Assembly (NCBI GenBank): GCA_002696025.1 | Contig: NZQU01000031.1 | Location: 1 to 14,560 of the forward strand | Reading direction: 5' to 3' | Source of the DNA: Crocinitomicaceae bacterium | Lineage (GTDB): Bacteria; Bacteroidota; Bacteroidia; Flavobacteriales_D; Crocinitomicaceae | DNA: 14,560 nt | Shown: in pieces, positions 13,961 through 14,560 of the stretch | Numbering within the stretch: the stretch's first letter is position 1 | Layout of the letters: every line of letters starts with the position of its first letter | Program-made: the position numbers and the translations under genes | The notes under the pieces: model-generated | Databases searched by the model: none | What the model was told of the DNA's origin: nothing | The model's input: the letters and a program-made list of their open reading frames with translations, nothing else

Positions 13961-14560
13961 ATGAATAAAGTCAAAAAAAATTGGAATGAAATCAAAAGTA
14001 ATGACAGTTGGTCAATCTTCAAAATCATGTCTGAATTTGTAGATGCTTATGATAAAATGTCCAAAATAGGACCTTGTATTTCTGTTTTTGGGTCCGCAAG
14101 AACCAAAGAGGAAAATAAATACTACAAACAAGGTGTTGAAGTTTCACAAAAGCTTGCAGAAGCTGGTTATGGGATTATTTCTGGTGGTGGACCTGGAATC
14201 ATGGAAGCTGCTAATAAAGGAGCTCAACAAGGTAATGGGGAGTCTGTTGGTTTAAATATAGAATTGCCCTTTGAACAACATTTCAACCCATATATAGACC
14301 CTGAACATAATTTAGAATTTGACTATTTTTTTGTTAGAAAAGTAATTTTTGTAAAGTATTCACAAGCATTTGTCATTTTGCCAGGTGGATTTGGAACACT
14401 TGATGAATTTTTTGAAGCAATGACTTTGATTCAAACTGGAAAAATCACAAGAAGACCTATTGTATTAATTGGAAAAGAATATTGGAGAGTAAATAGACAG
14501 AACTTATTAATAGAATTGATGCGAGAAGATAAGGTTCTAACTTCTCTAAATTGTGAATTA
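13961..14560 (+). CDS. LOG family protein, TIGR00730 Rossmann fold (C-terminus outside window)
   Basis: The frame is open from the ATG at 13961 to the window edge (200 codons), so the end is missing. It has the phosphoribohydrolase signature of the LOG/YgdH families: SVFGSAR (41-47), SGGGPGIMEAANKGA (74-88), R126-K127, and the diagnostic PGGFGTLDEFFE (141-152). Family members cleave nucleoside 5'-monophosphates or cytokinin ribotides to base plus ribose-5-phosphate in the cytoplasm. The native bacterial substrate here is unknown, and 'lysine decarboxylase' labels for this family are outdated. The nearby ATG at 13953 is rejected because it meets a stop two codons later. Starts of this gene and the divergent DUF2279 gene are 73 bases apart; no convincing promoter was found between them. 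Confidence 0.93.
   Translation, partial: MNKVKKNWNEIKSNDSWSIFKIMSEFVDAYDKMSKIGPCISVFGSARTKEENKYYKQGVEVSQKLAEAGYGIISGGGPGIMEAANKGAQQGNGESVGLNIELPFEQHFNPYIDPEHNLEFDYFFVRKVIFVKYSQAFVILPGGFGTLDEFFEAMTLIQTGKITRRPIVLIGKEYWRVNRQNLLIELMREDKVLTSLNCEL

Noticed and set aside
1..14560. Search for a mobile element, CRISPR array, defence island, toxin-antitoxin pair or structural RNA
   Set aside because: No transposase, integrase, spaced direct repeats, nuclease-methylase pair or tRNA-like cloverleaf was recognised. The ABC-F and secreted nuclease-like genes are isolated housekeeping-type genes, not part of a defence cluster.

Overview
The window looks like an ordinary, compact stretch of chromosome from a Bacteroidota bacterium, most likely order Flavobacteriales and perhaps marine. 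The grounds are: very AT-rich DNA; almost no Shine-Dalgarno sequences; TAnnTTTG-type promoter elements, which are specific to this phylum; and several phylum-typical families (GlmU-like sugar nucleotidyltransferase, DUF2279 protein, Rieske-like lipoprotein, flavobacterial carotenoid genes). I could not fix the genus. There are 18 genes, of which the first and last run off the window. No tRNA, rRNA, insertion sequence, phage gene, CRISPR array or convincing hairpin terminator was seen. No gap exceeds about 100 bases; the largest is 3014-3113.

Left part (1-3013, minus strand): a likely three-gene operon of a small membrane protein, a sodium:solute symporter and a GlmU-like acyltransferase, with start and stop codons overlapping between the last two. 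Next come a MazG/HisE-like nucleotide pyrophosphohydrolase (+), a secreted endonuclease/exonuclease/phosphatase-fold protein (-) and a short-chain dehydrogenase (+). Then follows a minus-strand pair, a Rieske-like lipoprotein followed by an adrenodoxin-type ferredoxin. Back to back with that pair is a tiny, extremely basic lipoprotein (+), its start codon only 17 bases away. An ABC-F ribosome-associated ATPase (-) and a secreted glycerophosphodiester phosphodiesterase (+) complete the middle.

Right part (9152-12902, minus strand): a tight five-gene operon of ECF-type sigma factor, crtI, crtB, idi and a 6-pyruvoyl-tetrahydropterin-synthase-family gene. Gaps are 3, 0 and 2 bases and then a 4-base overlap. 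Idi sets the IPP/DMAPP balance, CrtB makes phytoene and CrtI desaturates it, so the operon supplies the carotenoid backbone. Cyclases, ketolases and hydroxylases are not in the window. The operon has the clearest promoter here (TTTG, 20 bases, TATATTTG), sitting in a cluster of TGTTT/AAACA half-sites that could be operators. Upstream lie a DUF2279 membrane protein (-) and, divergently, a LOG-family (TIGR00730) protein (+) cut by the window edge.

I found no evidence of a new defence, mobile or RNA-based system. The most interesting items are the sigma-factor-led carotenoid operon that ends in a pterin gene, the Rieske-like lipoprotein that appears to have lost its cluster ligands, and the very basic mini-lipoprotein.
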